Below, piece by piece: positions 1 to 8,970 of a stretch of 64,000 nt of DNA. Location: the NCBI RefSeq assembly GCF_949769195.1, contig NZ_OX458333.1:1240001-1304000 (forward strand). Reading direction: 5' to 3'. Made by a program: the position numbers and the translations under genes. Each line of letters opens with the position of its first letter. Position 1 is the stretch's first letter. The DNA comes from Methylocaldum szegediense (GTDB lineage: Bacteria; Pseudomonadota; Gammaproteobacteria; Methylococcales; Methylococcaceae). The notes under the pieces were generated by a model. That model was given only the letters and a program-made list of their open reading frames with translations. It did no database searches and had not been told where the DNA came from.

Positions 1-2
1 TA

Positions 3-119
3 TTGAAGCTCACGCCTATCGATTCACCTGCGGTTTCGGGAAGGCAAAGCTTTTCGGCGCCAACGGAAGGAGCCGTTTGCGATTGGGGAAGAAGCAAAGG
101 CGTAATAAGCCCTCAATAG
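3..119 (+). CDS. C-terminal end of an upstream protein (partial)
   Basis: A reading frame is open from the left edge of the window and stops at a TAG at 117-119, 15 bases before the XrtD start. About 38 residues are visible and they carry no recognisable motif. Exosortase genes of this kind usually lie downstream of glycosyltransferase or other exopolysaccharide genes, so it could be the tail of one, but that is context only. A second frame (from base 2) is also open here and runs into the XrtD gene, so even the choice of frame is uncertain. Confidence 0.3.
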   Translation: MKLTPIDSPAVSGRQSFSAPTEGAVCDWGRSKGVISPQ

Positions 120-134
120 ATAAGGCCGGATCTA

Positions 135-1715
135 ATGATTGCAACAGACTCGAAAACTGAATTGTGGGATATTGGGCTTAAGTTTTGGGGATGGTTCGGC
201 TTATTAATCGGGATATCGGTATTTATATTTTTTGACGGGCTTAAACTCGTCTTTGGAAATTGGACGACAAGCGAGGAGTACAGTCACGGTCTTCTGATTC
301 CCTTCATCACCGCTTTCCTAATCTGGCAGAAAAAAAACGAGATTGCCCGGCTGCCGTTCGAGGGATCGTGGGCGGGCGTCGGTGTCGTTGCCTTGGGGGT
401 GGGGCTTTATTTTCTGGGCGAATTGGCGACGCTCTACATCATTGTTCAGTATGCCTTCTTGGTGGTTTTGTTCGGTCTGGTGCTCGCGGTGACAGGGACC
501 AAGATATTCAGGCAGATTTGGATACCGCTGTTCTTTTTGTTTTTCGCGATTCCTTTGCCGAATTTTCTCTATCAGGGGCTATCGAGCAAACTTCAGCTCC
601 TTTCCTCGGCACTCGGCGTCTCGTTCATCCGCGCCTGCGATATCAGTGTTTATCTCGAAGGCAATGTTATCGACCTTGGTTCGTACAAGCTTCAGGTGGT
701 GGAGGCCTGCAACGGACTGCGTTACCTCTTTCCCCTGATGAGTCTCGCGTTCATGTGCGCCTATTTCTTCAAGGGGGCGTTGTGGAAAAGGGCGGTGATC
801 TTTTTATCGAGTATTCCGATCACGATTCTGATGAACAGTTTTCGCATCGGTATCATCGGCGTCATGGTCGAGTACTGGGGACAGTCGATGGCGGAAGGGT
901 TTCTGCACGATTTCGAGGGCTGGGTGATCTTCATGGCTTGCACGGGGTTGTTGGTAGGGGAAATGTGGCTGCTGGCTCGTATCGGGCGGGAGCCGCGTCC
1001 CCTTTTGGAAGTGTTCGGTTTGGTGTTTCCGGCGCCGTCCCCCAAGGATGCACTGTTCCGGGAGCGCAGCCTTCCGCGTCAATATTGGCCGGTGCTTGGA
1101 TTGTTGGTAGCGGCCTTGGCGGGTGCCCAACTCCTGCAGCATCGGGAAGAAATCGTCCCGTCCCGTGCCGAGTTCGTTGATTTCCCCATGCATCTAGCCG
1201 ATTGGACAGGTCGGCGCGAGACCTTGGAGCAGCACTATATCGATGCACTCAAATTCGACGACTACATTCTGGCCAACTACGTCCGCGATGGGGGGATCCC
1301 GGTCAATTTTTACTCGGCTTACTACGCGTCCCAGCGCAAAGGCGAGTCGATACATTCTCCTCGCTCCTGCATCCCGGGCGGCGGCTGGGAGATTAAATCA
1401 CTGGAGACAGTGGACGCAGACGTTCCTGGCGAGGGCGGACACCCGCTCCGAATCAACCGCCTAGTCATTCAGAAAGGCGAGGATCGTCAGTTGGTTTATT
1501 ACTGGTTTCAACAGCGAGGGCGCAATTTGACCAATGAATATGCCGTGAAATGGTACCTATTCTGGGATGCACTGACGCGCAATCGTACCGACGGTGCCCT
1601 GATCAGGCTCACGACCTATCTTCCCCAAGGTGCGGATATCGCAACTGGCATCGAGCGGCTCGACGCCTTCCTGAGAGTCCTCAAGCCGCAATTGGACCGC
1701 TATATCGCGGACTAA
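135..1715 (+). CDS. xrtD: Exosortase D (XrtD) fused to an EpsI domain
   Basis: This is a polytopic inner-membrane transpeptidase-like enzyme that recognises short C-terminal PEP-CTERM-type sorting tails (the VPLPA-CTERM class) and processes the proteins for surface release. The first ~290 residues form the multi-helix exosortase core with the three expected catalytic residues: Cys192 in EACNGLRYLFP, Arg237 in MNSFRIGIIG and His258 in FLHDFEGW. Residues ~310-526 form a soluble EpsI-type domain, with a Cys in SPRSCIPGGGWE, fused to the exosortase as in the XrtD subfamily; 526 aa is normal for such fusions. The start ATG follows AAGG in the preceding 15 bases. A WecA-like transferase follows 43 bases downstream. 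A protein with a matching VPLPA-type tail is encoded at 41445-42122. The family assignment is strong; the exact subfamily (D) is inferred from the fusion and the surrounding motif. Confidence 0.9.
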   Translation: MIATDSKTELWDIGLKFWGWFGLLIGISVFIFFDGLKLVFGNWTTSEEYSHGLLIPFITAFLIWQKKNEIARLPFEGSWAGVGVVALGVGLYFLGELATLYIIVQYAFLVVLFGLVLAVTGTKIFRQIWIPLFFLFFAIPLPNFLYQGLSSKLQLLSSALGVSFIRACDISVYLEGNVIDLGSYKLQVVEACNGLRYLFPLMSLAFMCAYFFKGALWKRAVIFLSSIPITILMNSFRIGIIGVMVEYWGQSMAEGFLHDFEGWVIFMACTGLLVGEMWLLARIGREPRPLLEVFGLVFPAPSPKDALFRERSLPRQYWPVLGLLVAALAGAQLLQHREEIVPSRAEFVDFPMHLADWTGRRETLEQHYIDALKFDDYILANYVRDGGIPVNFYSAYYASQRKGESIHSPRSCIPGGGWEIKSLETVDADVPGEGGHPLRINRLVIQKGEDRQLVYYWFQQRGRNLTNEYAVKWYLFWDALTRNRTDGALIRLTTYLPQGADIATGIERLDAFLRVLKPQLDRYIAD

Positions 1716-1758
1716 GCGCATGGGCTCGATTTCGCCGAAAGGATATCGATAGGCTCTT

Positions 1759-3381
1759 ATGCAACTTTTCGTGCTGTTTTTGACCACGTTGTTTTTGGCC
1801 ATGGTGCTTGTGGCCGGGCTGATCAAGCTGTCGGCGCCGCTAGGCCTAGTCGACGTGCCTGATGCGCGGAAGGTTCATGCATCCACGATTCCGCGGGTGG
1901 GCGGGATCGGCATGGTGGTTGCGACGATCGTCGCGCTGCTTTTGGAGTTCGAACTCGATGCCCAGTTCCGGGAGTGTCTCCTCGGAGTGGGCATCCTTAC
2001 CGTTTTCGGGCTGCTGGACGATCGTTACGACTTGAATTACAAAATCAAGTTTCTCGGACAGTTCCTGGCGGTGTTGGTGGTGGTCGTCTTCGGCGATATC
2101 GTGATCCGCCGGCTATGTTTCCAAGATTGCGGAACTTTGCCCGACGCCGTGGCTTATCCGCTGACGGTATTCTTTCTTCTCGGCGTGACAAATGCGATGA
2201 ATCTAGCCGACGGTTTGGATGGACTCGCGGCAGGAATCAGCATTCTGAGTCTTGCATGTATCGCGTTTCTTGCCGACTTGGCGGAAGGCTATCAGATGGT
2301 CGGCGCGGCCGTAGCCATCGTGGGGGCAATCCTGGGCTTTCTGCGCTACAACACCCATCCCGCCATCGTGTTCATGGGAGACACGGGCAGCCAGTTTCTC
2401 GGTTTCTCGGCAGGCGTTCTCGCCGTTTTGCTCACACAGAAGGTCAACACGGCCCTGAGCGGTTCTTTGCCATTGCTGATCTTAGGATTGCCGATCATCG
2501 ACACCCTGCTTGTGATGGGCCACCGGATACTTCGGGGTGTATCGCCGTTCAAGCCGGACCGCAATCACGTCCATCACAAGCTGCTGTCGTTGGGGTTCGA
2601 CCATTACGAAGCGGTGTTGGCGACCTATGTGTTCCAGGCGTTGTGCATTCTGCTGGCCTATTTTCTGCGATACGAATCGGATCTCCTGATTATGGCGGTC
2701 TATCTGGCGCTGTTTGCGCTGATTGCAGTGTTTTTTCCATTGGCAAACGCATTCCATTGGCGTCTACGCAACGCCGACCTCGACCGAGTTTCATTCCTTA
2801 CCCGAAAATTGAATTTGGTTTTGGAGAGAGCATGGCTCGATAAGGGAGCCTATCAGATCGTCCGCTTCGCTGTGCCTTTATTCCTGGTAATAACAGCCAT
2901 GACGACGAGGATGGAGGATCCGGACGAGATTGCTGTGTTTGCGGCAGGAGTTCTCGTGTCTTGGGTAGTTTGGGTTGGCGCCCGCCTTCCCGGAGCCGGC
3001 TTCGTCGAGCGAGTGGCCGTTTATTCGAGTGTGATCATGGTGGTTTATCTTGCACAGACAGCAGGTTTTGAGCATTCGGAGGCGGCTCGCTGGTTCAATT
3101 ACCTTATCATCGTGCTGGCAGTCGTCGTGGGGGTAGGCGTTCGATTCTCCGGCCGTTACTTCAGTCTGACACCCTCAGACTTCCTGGTCATGTTCGTATT
3201 GCTGGCAGCGGCTAACTTGCCGGTCTTCAATCAGATCAATTACGCTAAGATCGCGGCCCAATCTGCGATTCTTATGTACGGTATCGAATACATCCTTCGA
3301 CGTGGCAACGGAACCGTATGGGCGGTACGGAGCGGAGGAATTCTCGCTCTAATTGCGCTCGCCCGTTGGGTGGTTGTGTGA
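1759..3381 (+). CDS. WecA/MraY-family undecaprenyl-phosphate sugar-phosphate transferase
   Basis: This integral membrane enzyme transfers a sugar-1-phosphate from a UDP-sugar to undecaprenyl phosphate and so starts a polysaccharide repeat unit on the inner membrane. Visible family motifs in order are DVPDARKVH near residue 33, LLDDRYDL near 90, an ADGLDGLAAG aspartate motif near 150, FMGDTGSQFLGF near 210 and the PDRNHVHHKL histidine motif near 265. The first ~350 residues match the usual length of the family. The remaining ~190 residues add further hydrophobic helices of unknown role, giving 540 aa in total. It follows xrtD with a 43-base gap and the same orientation, so the two are probably co-transcribed in an exopolysaccharide/exosortase locus that begins left of the window. 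Which sugar it uses (GlcNAc or another) cannot be told from the sequence. Confidence 0.85.
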   Translation: MQLFVLFLTTLFLAMVLVAGLIKLSAPLGLVDVPDARKVHASTIPRVGGIGMVVATIVALLLEFELDAQFRECLLGVGILTVFGLLDDRYDLNYKIKFLGQFLAVLVVVVFGDIVIRRLCFQDCGTLPDAVAYPLTVFFLLGVTNAMNLADGLDGLAAGISILSLACIAFLADLAEGYQMVGAAVAIVGAILGFLRYNTHPAIVFMGDTGSQFLGFSAGVLAVLLTQKVNTALSGSLPLLILGLPIIDTLLVMGHRILRGVSPFKPDRNHVHHKLLSLGFDHYEAVLATYVFQALCILLAYFLRYESDLLIMAVYLALFALIAVFFPLANAFHWRLRNADLDRVSFLTRKLNLVLERAWLDKGAYQIVRFAVPLFLVITAMTTRMEDPDEIAVFAAGVLVSWVVWVGARLPGAGFVERVAVYSSVIMVVYLAQTAGFEHSEAARWFNYLIIVLAVVVGVGVRFSGRYFSLTPSDFLVMFVLLAAANLPVFNQINYAKIAAQSAILMYGIEYILRRGNGTVWAVRSGGILALIALARWVVV

Positions 3382-3555
3382 GCTTGGTTTCTTCCAACGC
3401 ATGACGAACGCGGTTCGATCGTGCAAACCACCAACAGGCCTTTGACTGAGCTCAGCACAGGTCCCTCACCAGCCTCACCACACACCCTGCGCAACCCATC
3501 GATGCGAGGTTGCTCGCTGGGCCACGGTTTGACGCTCTAACTCGCCCTAGGAAAA

Positions 3556-5568
3556 TCAATTCCTTGTTGAAAGCGATCTGGAATTGTTCGTCAGCGTTGC
3601 TAAAGCAATTTGGGCCAGGTTGTTCCATTGGTCGCGTGCCCAGTAGTCGAGATAACGCCTGAACTGGCGCTGGGTCGAAAGAACCGGGAACGCATCGGCG
3701 TCGAGCAGGCGGAGCATTTCTTCGCAGTATTTCCGGATGTCCCTTTCCGCCTGGGCGGTCCGGAATCGCTGCCCCCCGTAGGCAACCCCCAGCAGCGAAA
3801 GTTCCGCGAGCGTGGCCAGTATGTAGGCGCGCTGTTCACCGGTCGCATTGCAGAGCTGCCATTCGGAGAACAGGCGGGCGGTTTCCCACCACAGGCCGTA
3901 GTCCTTCGCAAGCGAATTCCAGGTTTCAGGGGTGTCAGCGAGAATCGGCGTAGCCAACATCGAGAGATATTGAGTGATCAACCAGGGATTGTATGGTTCG
4001 ACTTCCAGCGCTTCGCGATAGAGATCGCGAGAAGACTCATACGCTTTCCTGCCTTCCATCCGTTTCTCGTGAGCCGCTTCGTCATCTCCGGTATCGCTAT
4101 TGGCGATGAGGAAATAGGCGATGCCGATGCGCTTTTCGCTGGCCGCAGCCATTCCGAGACGTTCTGCCTTCGTCCTGGGCAATTTCTCAGTGATGGGTTC
4201 CGCGCACCAAGCCTTAAGTTCGGTGCGGATCGAAGCGCACAAATCTTTCAATTCTTCGTCGCGCCGAACGGGATTGCGCATTGCGGAAGACTTCCGGCCA
4301 TCCGCGTTGACACCGACCAGTTCGTCGATGCGGTCGAATTTTACGTCTAGCCGTCTGCGGATGCGTTCGTCGCGGAAAGCCTCCACCTGCTGCTCGAAAT
4401 TCCAAGGCACAGTGGCGTAGCAGACGATGCTGGCCCAATCATGGGTGCCGGGCGAATCGGTGCGCAGCCGCTGGCGCAGATCGTAGAGCACCCAGCGCGG
4501 ATCATCGCCCCTTAGGAGTCCGCTGTATATGATTTCCGCGGCGATAGAGGAGGCCCGCATCCAAAGCGGGAATTGCGAAGCGAAGACCCAGGGAATACCG
4601 GCCGCATGCAGCTCGTGGGCAATGCTACCACCGGGTGTCAGTACAGAATTGATATTGCCAGAGTCGCAGGTCGCAAGGGTGACGACACTGGGGCGAGACT
4701 TGGTATTGCCGGAGGCGTCCCGCGCCGTGAGCACGATTGCCAGGCGTTCGCCGTCGACCACATCGATTAGGTCGGGATCGGCATCGCTGCACAGCAGGAC
4801 GCCGTAGCGGCGGTCTACGGCTTCGAAGAGCGGTGCACCATGGGCCAGGATGTGTACGTGCGTGTACGGAGTGGTGCTGCAAGCCTCGCGAATCTGCTCC
4901 AGACTGGCATTGGGCAGCACTGTCAGGATTTTTTTGACTTCAGCAATGCGCTCTTCGTCGGTGTCCTTGATTTTGACCCAGGGCTCGATCGCGCGCCGCA
5001 GAGCTTCCAAATGGTCTTGCGCAGGTACTTCCGGAATGTCGCCAGGCGAAGCGAATGCAAACAGGATGCGCGGCGGGCGATTCCACTCGACCGGCAGCGG
5101 CCGGCCACGCCTGACCTCACGGGTTATCACGATCGGGGTGCGCGACTGCAGAAACAAGGGTGAGCCAGAGCCAGGGAACCCATCGGGCGCGATGGCCGTT
5201 TCGAAAGGCACCATGCCCAGTTCGAATGCAGATAGCGAAAGCCGTAGGTGCACCAGTTTTCCGCCATCGCCTCGCGGATCGGAAAGTTCCGACAGTAGCG
5301 ACGGAATCTGCCCGAGTACTTTGCCGATCGCCTCGCCCATTTCCCGCACTTCGGCTTCCCGCTGCGTTGGGGAAACGGTCGTTCCGTCGATTTCGTAGCG
5401 CAAGCGCTCCAGCCGATTGAGCAGTTGTCGCTGCTCGAATGGCATGTACACGGTTGTCGGACCGTCGGCCCCGCATAGCGCGAGGTACGGGGTCAGTGGT
5501 GATAGTAATTGATTGTGGGCAGGGCCTGGCCGTAGCAGCTCGAGCTTGACGTTGTGGATATCCTTCAT
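3556..5568 (-). CDS. CHAT-domain (caspase-like) protein with helical C-terminal region
   Basis: This is a predicted cysteine protease of the CHAT group (clan CD, related to caspases and separase). A Cys-His dyad is visible: His243 in HILAHGAP, after a hydrophobic strand, and Cys301 in VTLATCDSG. The downstream strand with GIPWVFASQFPL is also typical of CHAT domains. Residues ~1-160 are an N-terminal region of unknown fold. Residues ~420-670 are rich in helix and resemble solenoid repeats (EAYxxxRDLYREALEVEPYNPW looks like one TPR turn), which could be a sensor or substrate-binding part. There is no signal peptide or membrane segment. The ATG lies one base after the stop of the upstream phosphoesterase gene (TGA-T-ATG), so translation is probably coupled. 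Bacterial CHAT proteins often act in stress, toxin or defence pathways; the role here is not known. Confidence 0.85.
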   Translation of the reverse strand: MKDIHNVKLELLRPGPAHNQLLSPLTPYLALCGADGPTTVYMPFEQRQLLNRLERLRYEIDGTTVSPTQREAEVREMGEAIGKVLGQIPSLLSELSDPRGDGGKLVHLRLSLSAFELGMVPFETAIAPDGFPGSGSPLFLQSRTPIVITREVRRGRPLPVEWNRPPRILFAFASPGDIPEVPAQDHLEALRRAIEPWVKIKDTDEERIAEVKKILTVLPNASLEQIREACSTTPYTHVHILAHGAPLFEAVDRRYGVLLCSDADPDLIDVVDGERLAIVLTARDASGNTKSRPSVVTLATCDSGNINSVLTPGGSIAHELHAAGIPWVFASQFPLWMRASSIAAEIIYSGLLRGDDPRWVLYDLRQRLRTDSPGTHDWASIVCYATVPWNFEQQVEAFRDERIRRRLDVKFDRIDELVGVNADGRKSSAMRNPVRRDEELKDLCASIRTELKAWCAEPITEKLPRTKAERLGMAAASEKRIGIAYFLIANSDTGDDEAAHEKRMEGRKAYESSRDLYREALEVEPYNPWLITQYLSMLATPILADTPETWNSLAKDYGLWWETARLFSEWQLCNATGEQRAYILATLAELSLLGVAYGGQRFRTAQAERDIRKYCEEMLRLLDADAFPVLSTQRQFRRYLDYWARDQWNNLAQIALATLTNNSRSLSTRN

Positions 5569-5569
5569 A

Positions 5570-7066
5570 TCACGGCCTCGCGAACTGTTTGATAACCTTG
5601 GGCGCGTCGCTGCCGTCGCCCTCGACGTGGGTCAGGCGGCCTACGGTTTTGCCATCTTCCAGCGTGATCGACACCGCGCTGGTCTGATCCAGCACGAATG
5701 GTTCGCCACCGAACATCGCATTATCAATGGCCGCCATCGTGCCGTCCGTAAGCACTTCATAGACCGGCTTGAAGGACGCCGTGTCCTTGAGCATAGCCTC
5801 AGTGAACCGCATCAGGCGGATCCAGGTTCCACAGTTGAAGTAATAGCGCGAACCGCCCATGTCGATAGCGCGTTCGAGATGGGTGTGGCCGTTGACGATA
5901 AAATCGGTGGAAGCACCTACCGAAGCCGTGACCTGCTTGTAGGTGTCGTCCTGGTTGGTGATATCGAAGGTCTTGTCCTCGGCCAGCCAATCCTTCAGCG
6001 CCCGCCGCAGTGCTTCATCCTTGCCGACCCCGTTGATCCAGCCGGTGAGGCGGTCCCAGATCAGTCCGCCGGTGCCGAGAGTCTGGTTCGGCGGTGTCAC
6101 GGGAGCACCGCGATGTCGGAAATTTTTCTCGGCGGCTAGCAGCATGTCGTCGGCATTCCGGGTGCCAGGAGAAGCACCAAACCTTAGGCCAGCGGCAACA
6201 TTGGGTCCCAGCAACTGATCGACCGTGACGGCGGGTGCGCCGGTCTCCTCGCGGGGCCGGAATCCTTCCGCCGACAAGCGTTGGTCGACTTGTTTGCTAC
6301 CTTTTTGCCGCTCGCCCAGGATGGACAGCAAATTGTTGATTTTGACCACCTGGGATGGATCGAGTACCACCAGCGTGCCGACGGCGGCAGAAGTTTCGGG
6401 TTTCAGCAGATCGATCCACGCGTAACGGCGCTTCACGTCGTTCATGACCTCCTTGACCATGCGGGTGCCGGCGTTCGGATACCATTCCTTTGGATCGAGC
6501 GTAAGGCCCGCATTCAAGCGGCGCGCGACGCGCGCCAGGTCCTCGTAACGGTTGTAGTTCCAGGCGTCGACCTCATTGCCGTGGGTGCAGAACACGCGGG
6601 TGTTGCCAACCAAGCAAGTGTAGCCGGCACCGGTGGTGGAAAACTCGATTCGCGCCCGGGCGTCGAGATCTTCACCCGCGAGCCGGGACTGAATCAGCCG
6701 TTGCACAGGAGGAAAGGACACTTCGATATCGTGGTTGCCGATGACGATCACCAGCGTGCGGCCTTTCGTCTTTACGAAATCCGCAAGAGCGTCCCAAATG
6801 CCGGAAAAAGATGGGTCGTTCATGATCCGCGTCAGGGTGGCGGTCGCCTCGTCGACCGCGACGTAGCCCCGGATGTCTTCAGCCAGGGTGTCGAACACGT
6901 CGCCGTTCAGGACCAGCGCGACGCGCCCGCCGGGGCGCTGGGCCGCCACCCATCGAATATAGTTGGCGAGACGGGCCGTTTTGCCCAGAATCTGGAAACC
7001 GGGCTTTCCGCCCATGTGGATATCGGAGATGACATGCACCTCGTCGTAAGCCGGGAACTCGCTCAT
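5570..7066 (-). CDS. Calcineurin-like metallophosphoesterase
   Basis: This is a predicted cytoplasmic two-metal phosphoesterase. All five metal-binding blocks of the family are present in order: DIHMGG (Asp15, His17), NGDVFD (~54-59), GNHD (110-113), CTHGNEVD and GHTH (393-396). The stretch between the third and fourth blocks is ordinary, but a ~200-residue insert before GHTH is unusual and its function is unknown. An in-frame start 32 codons further upstream exists, but the ATG at 7066 is preceded by a strong GGGGGGAAAGGA ribosome site and brings the protein to 498 aa, so it was chosen. The CHAT gene follows one base after the stop. The substrate (nucleotide, cyclic nucleotide, phosphoprotein or lipid) cannot be told. 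The pair forms a self-contained minus-strand unit between the polysaccharide locus and the integron. Confidence 0.85.
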   Translation of the reverse strand: MSEFPAYDEVHVISDIHMGGKPGFQILGKTARLANYIRWVAAQRPGGRVALVLNGDVFDTLAEDIRGYVAVDEATATLTRIMNDPSFSGIWDALADFVKTKGRTLVIVIGNHDIEVSFPPVQRLIQSRLAGEDLDARARIEFSTTGAGYTCLVGNTRVFCTHGNEVDAWNYNRYEDLARVARRLNAGLTLDPKEWYPNAGTRMVKEVMNDVKRRYAWIDLLKPETSAAVGTLVVLDPSQVVKINNLLSILGERQKGSKQVDQRLSAEGFRPREETGAPAVTVDQLLGPNVAAGLRFGASPGTRNADDMLLAAEKNFRHRGAPVTPPNQTLGTGGLIWDRLTGWINGVGKDEALRRALKDWLAEDKTFDITNQDDTYKQVTASVGASTDFIVNGHTHLERAIDMGGSRYYFNCGTWIRLMRFTEAMLKDTASFKPVYEVLTDGTMAAIDNAMFGGEPFVLDQTSAVSITLEDGKTVGRLTHVEGDGSDAPKVIKQFARP

Positions 7067-7996
7067 GTTCCTTTCCCCCCACAAGAGTCCGAAGTGTTGG
7101 TAGGACTGCCGTCGCCGATGATAAGCCCAAAGCGACGGTTTCATAAAGGTACCCCATGGCATCGTAGCGGGACGCTGGCTGGACAGTTATCGGGCGCCTA
7201 TTCGGGGACAATCGCCGATCGCTTCGGATCCAAAGAAAAGCGGGGTGTTAACGGACTCTGTAACAAAAATAGCCATAAACCCCGTTGCTCGGCGCCAAAG
7301 CGGTTGGTGCAACACCGCTTCGCTCTTCGTTGTAAGAATTGATGACCTCGAAAACCCTCCAGAATAGGCCGCCTACCTTAATCTCTCATCCAGAACTTTC
7401 GAGCATGACTCGCAAGCTCGCGAAGGCAGGTCAGGATGGAAGGCCGAACGATAAGGTGCGAGTGGATAAACAGACCAAATCGCTGTGAGCGGTTTTGAGC
7501 AGCCGGAGGCTGGTCCACAGGGCGGACACCAAGGCTGGAGTCCGCAATAGCAATTGGCGTCTGTCGAGGACGCTGACGACCCAAACCGAGATGACCAACC
7601 GAGCGCTGATCTCGTTGCGTGATCAGTGGATGGATGCCCATGGTTGTGCGTATATCGTTATATACTCCCTTCTCGTGAACCGCCCGGTGTGTACCCGCAT
7701 GCCGTGGTTGTGCGGGGACTGGGGGTAAGACTCCCGGTTACCAGATTATGCCGACTGCCACAGCCTATCATTGGACCACTCCTTGGGTATTTGCTCAGCC
7801 ACGAAATCTTTGGTTTGGAGCGTTTTAACTGCGAATGTATTTGCCAGGTAGAAATCGTGTTACTGCATCTGTGAAGATTGGAAGCAAACGCTCAATTTCC
7901 GAGAGCCCATCACATCACCCGAACAAGATCGGGAAGGCCGGATTTCAATTCTCTTTTTTTATCAGCTGGTCGCGCTCTCCAACTCGTCGGCTATTC
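7067..7996. other. 930-bp stretch without a supported gene
   Basis: Only short, low-quality frames occur here. The right-hand side of 7067-7300 is where the promoter of the phosphoesterase-CHAT unit must lie, but no convincing -35/-10 pair stands out. A group II intron-like fragment sits at about 7675-7745 (separate entry). The remainder may be decayed integron cassette DNA; nothing specific can be assigned. Confidence 0.6.
7675..7745 (+). mobile_element. Possible group II intron 3'-region fragment
   Basis: The stretch beginning GTGAACCGCCCGGTGTG and continuing through CCCGCATGCCGTGG, a G-rich run and a short hairpin (ACTGGGGG/ACTCCCGG) resembles the conserved sequence found just downstream of reverse-transcriptase genes in many bacterial group II introns. 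Its translated form (NRPVCTRMP) matches a commonly seen spurious peptide from such regions. No reverse-transcriptase reading frame is present nearby, so if the match is real this is a remnant. The call rests on remembered resemblance, not on an alignment. Confidence 0.35.
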
Positions 7997-8200
7997 CTAT
8001 GCCTCGTCAAGGTGCATTACCGTCCAAGGATATGCGTTTCCGCAGTTGAAACAGTTTGAAGGGGCGTAATCGTTGGAAAAGCCGATAACGACGGAGACAT
8101 GGTAGTAACCGCGTAGGCTGGTCCGCCTTGCCGGACAGTGTCCTCTTGACGGAAGGGTTAGGCATCGTTTCTGCGGACAGAACTTCCCGCCGAACGAACG
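7997..8200 (-). pseudogene. Decayed DUF2321-like zinc-ribbon cassette gene
   Basis: The C-terminal ~65 residues of a minus-strand frame ending at 7997 read like the zinc-ribbon family often carried in integron cassettes: KFCP, then CPARRTSLRGYYH and a terminal CFNCGNAYPWT. The GYYHV and C-x2-CG-x2-YPWT blocks are diagnostic. At least one of the expected cysteines has become Arg (CPAR instead of CPxC), the upstream half of the protein is missing and no start codon fits. It is therefore read as a broken gene from the older, outer cassette array of the integron. The frame continues further upstream (to 8389), but that part shows no similarity. Confidence 0.5.
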
Positions 8201-8210
8201 TATTGAAGTC

Positions 8211-8615
8211 TTAGGACCAACTGCTGCATTCGGCCTCCCAAAGGGAACGTAGATAGGGATATTGACTGAACTGTTTGCACATTGAGTTTTTGATGGATGC
8301 CCAAAACGACTTCGGTAATACATGCCAAAAGATGAGCACTCGTGAATTCCGGTAGTGGTAAGCCTCTTCAAACAGGTTGAGGTAAGCAACTGCTAGGCAA
8401 TGGCCTATCGGAGGTGATTTGGCTGCATCGTATGTTGAGCCGGAAAGGGTTTGGTGAGCTCCCGCAGTGTCTCCGAACTCGAAGAGGAGTGATTGCCACC
8501 TCGAATAAATTTGATTCAAACGGAGGCTCGCATCGAGACTAGCGTAGCGACCAAACCCAATAGACTCAAAAGGCCAAGAATGCTGATGAAAAGTTGCACT
8601 GACTGAAGAGGACAC
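8211..8615 (-). CDS. Hypothetical protein, possible cassette gene of the relic integron
   Basis: A 134-aa frame on the cassette-coding strand starts about 75 bases inside the relic attI, which is where the first cassette gene of the outer integron would be expected. The sequence is aromatic-rich in its C-terminal half (LFEEAYHYRNSRVLIFWHVL) and looks protein-like rather than random, but no family is recognised. There are no signal peptide or membrane helices. The adjoining DNA is clearly decayed, so it may no longer be expressed. Confidence 0.35.
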   Translation of the reverse strand: MSSSVSATFHQHSWPFESIGFGRYASLDASLRLNQIYSRWQSLLFEFGDTAGAHQTLSGSTYDAAKSPPIGHCLAVAYLNLFEEAYHYRNSRVLIFWHVLPKSFWASIKNSMCKQFSQYPYLRSLWEAECSSWS

Positions 8616-8690
8616 TCAAGCAGTTCTTTGTGAAGCCGGTGTAAGAACTCGTCCAAGAAGGAACTGTTTATATGAGTCTCCCTTCGATTT

Positions 8691-8847
8691 GCGATGCAGA
8701 ACGTGAAGTCGACGCCTAAAAGGCACCGAACATTACGCTATGTGCGGGGTATAAACTGATTTCGCTTTTAAGAACCGCCCAAATCTCAAGGCTTTATCGT
8801 CTGTCTTTAACGGGTCGGTCGTCGTTGGTTTTATACACCGACCCATC
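8691..8847. other. Relic attI site of a second, decayed integron
   Basis: This stretch is a diverged copy of the intact attI/intI leader at 14931-15080. Shared blocks in the same order include CCTAAAAGGC, GGGGTATAAAC, GAACCGCCCA, TCAAGGCTTT, GGGTCGGTCG and TTGGTTTTATACACC. The position matching the cassette insertion core of the intact site (minus-strand GTTAGAT) reads GTTCTGC here, so it is degenerate. Orientation is the same as the intact platform, which makes the pair a direct duplication about 6.2 kb apart. Confidence 0.75.
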
Positions 8848-8970
8848 TGGTCGAACAAGCCGATTCGAGCGTACAGTAGAGACGTAAACGCTCTAGCCGG
8901 CGGTGTTAGGAATCGAACGGTCCTGGCTGGAGAATGTGACGCGGGACAAGAAGCCCCCCTGCGTTTCCCA
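8848..8970 (+). pseudogene. Integron integrase fragment (intI relic)
   Basis: Two blocks match the intact intI at 15081-16046. Bases 8848-8870 match its first codons, but the ATG has become TGG. Bases ~8903-8970 match the region at ~15329-15396 (GTGTTAGG.ATCGAAC, then TGGAGAA.GTGAC and AAGCCCC). About 225 bases between them are lost and replaced by ~32 unrelated bases, and the whole catalytic domain is missing. Immediately after ~8970 the sequence switches to a truncated cassette gene. This is a dead integrase that once defined a second integron platform. Confidence 0.8.

Noticed and set aside
7378-7641. An 87-codon minus-strand frame
   Set aside because: Composition looks random; no start signal and no family.
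8103-8163. A possible further attC site (GTAACC...GTTAGGC) in the relic array
   Set aside because: It overlaps the decayed zinc-ribbon coding region and the arms pair poorly, so the core match is probably chance.
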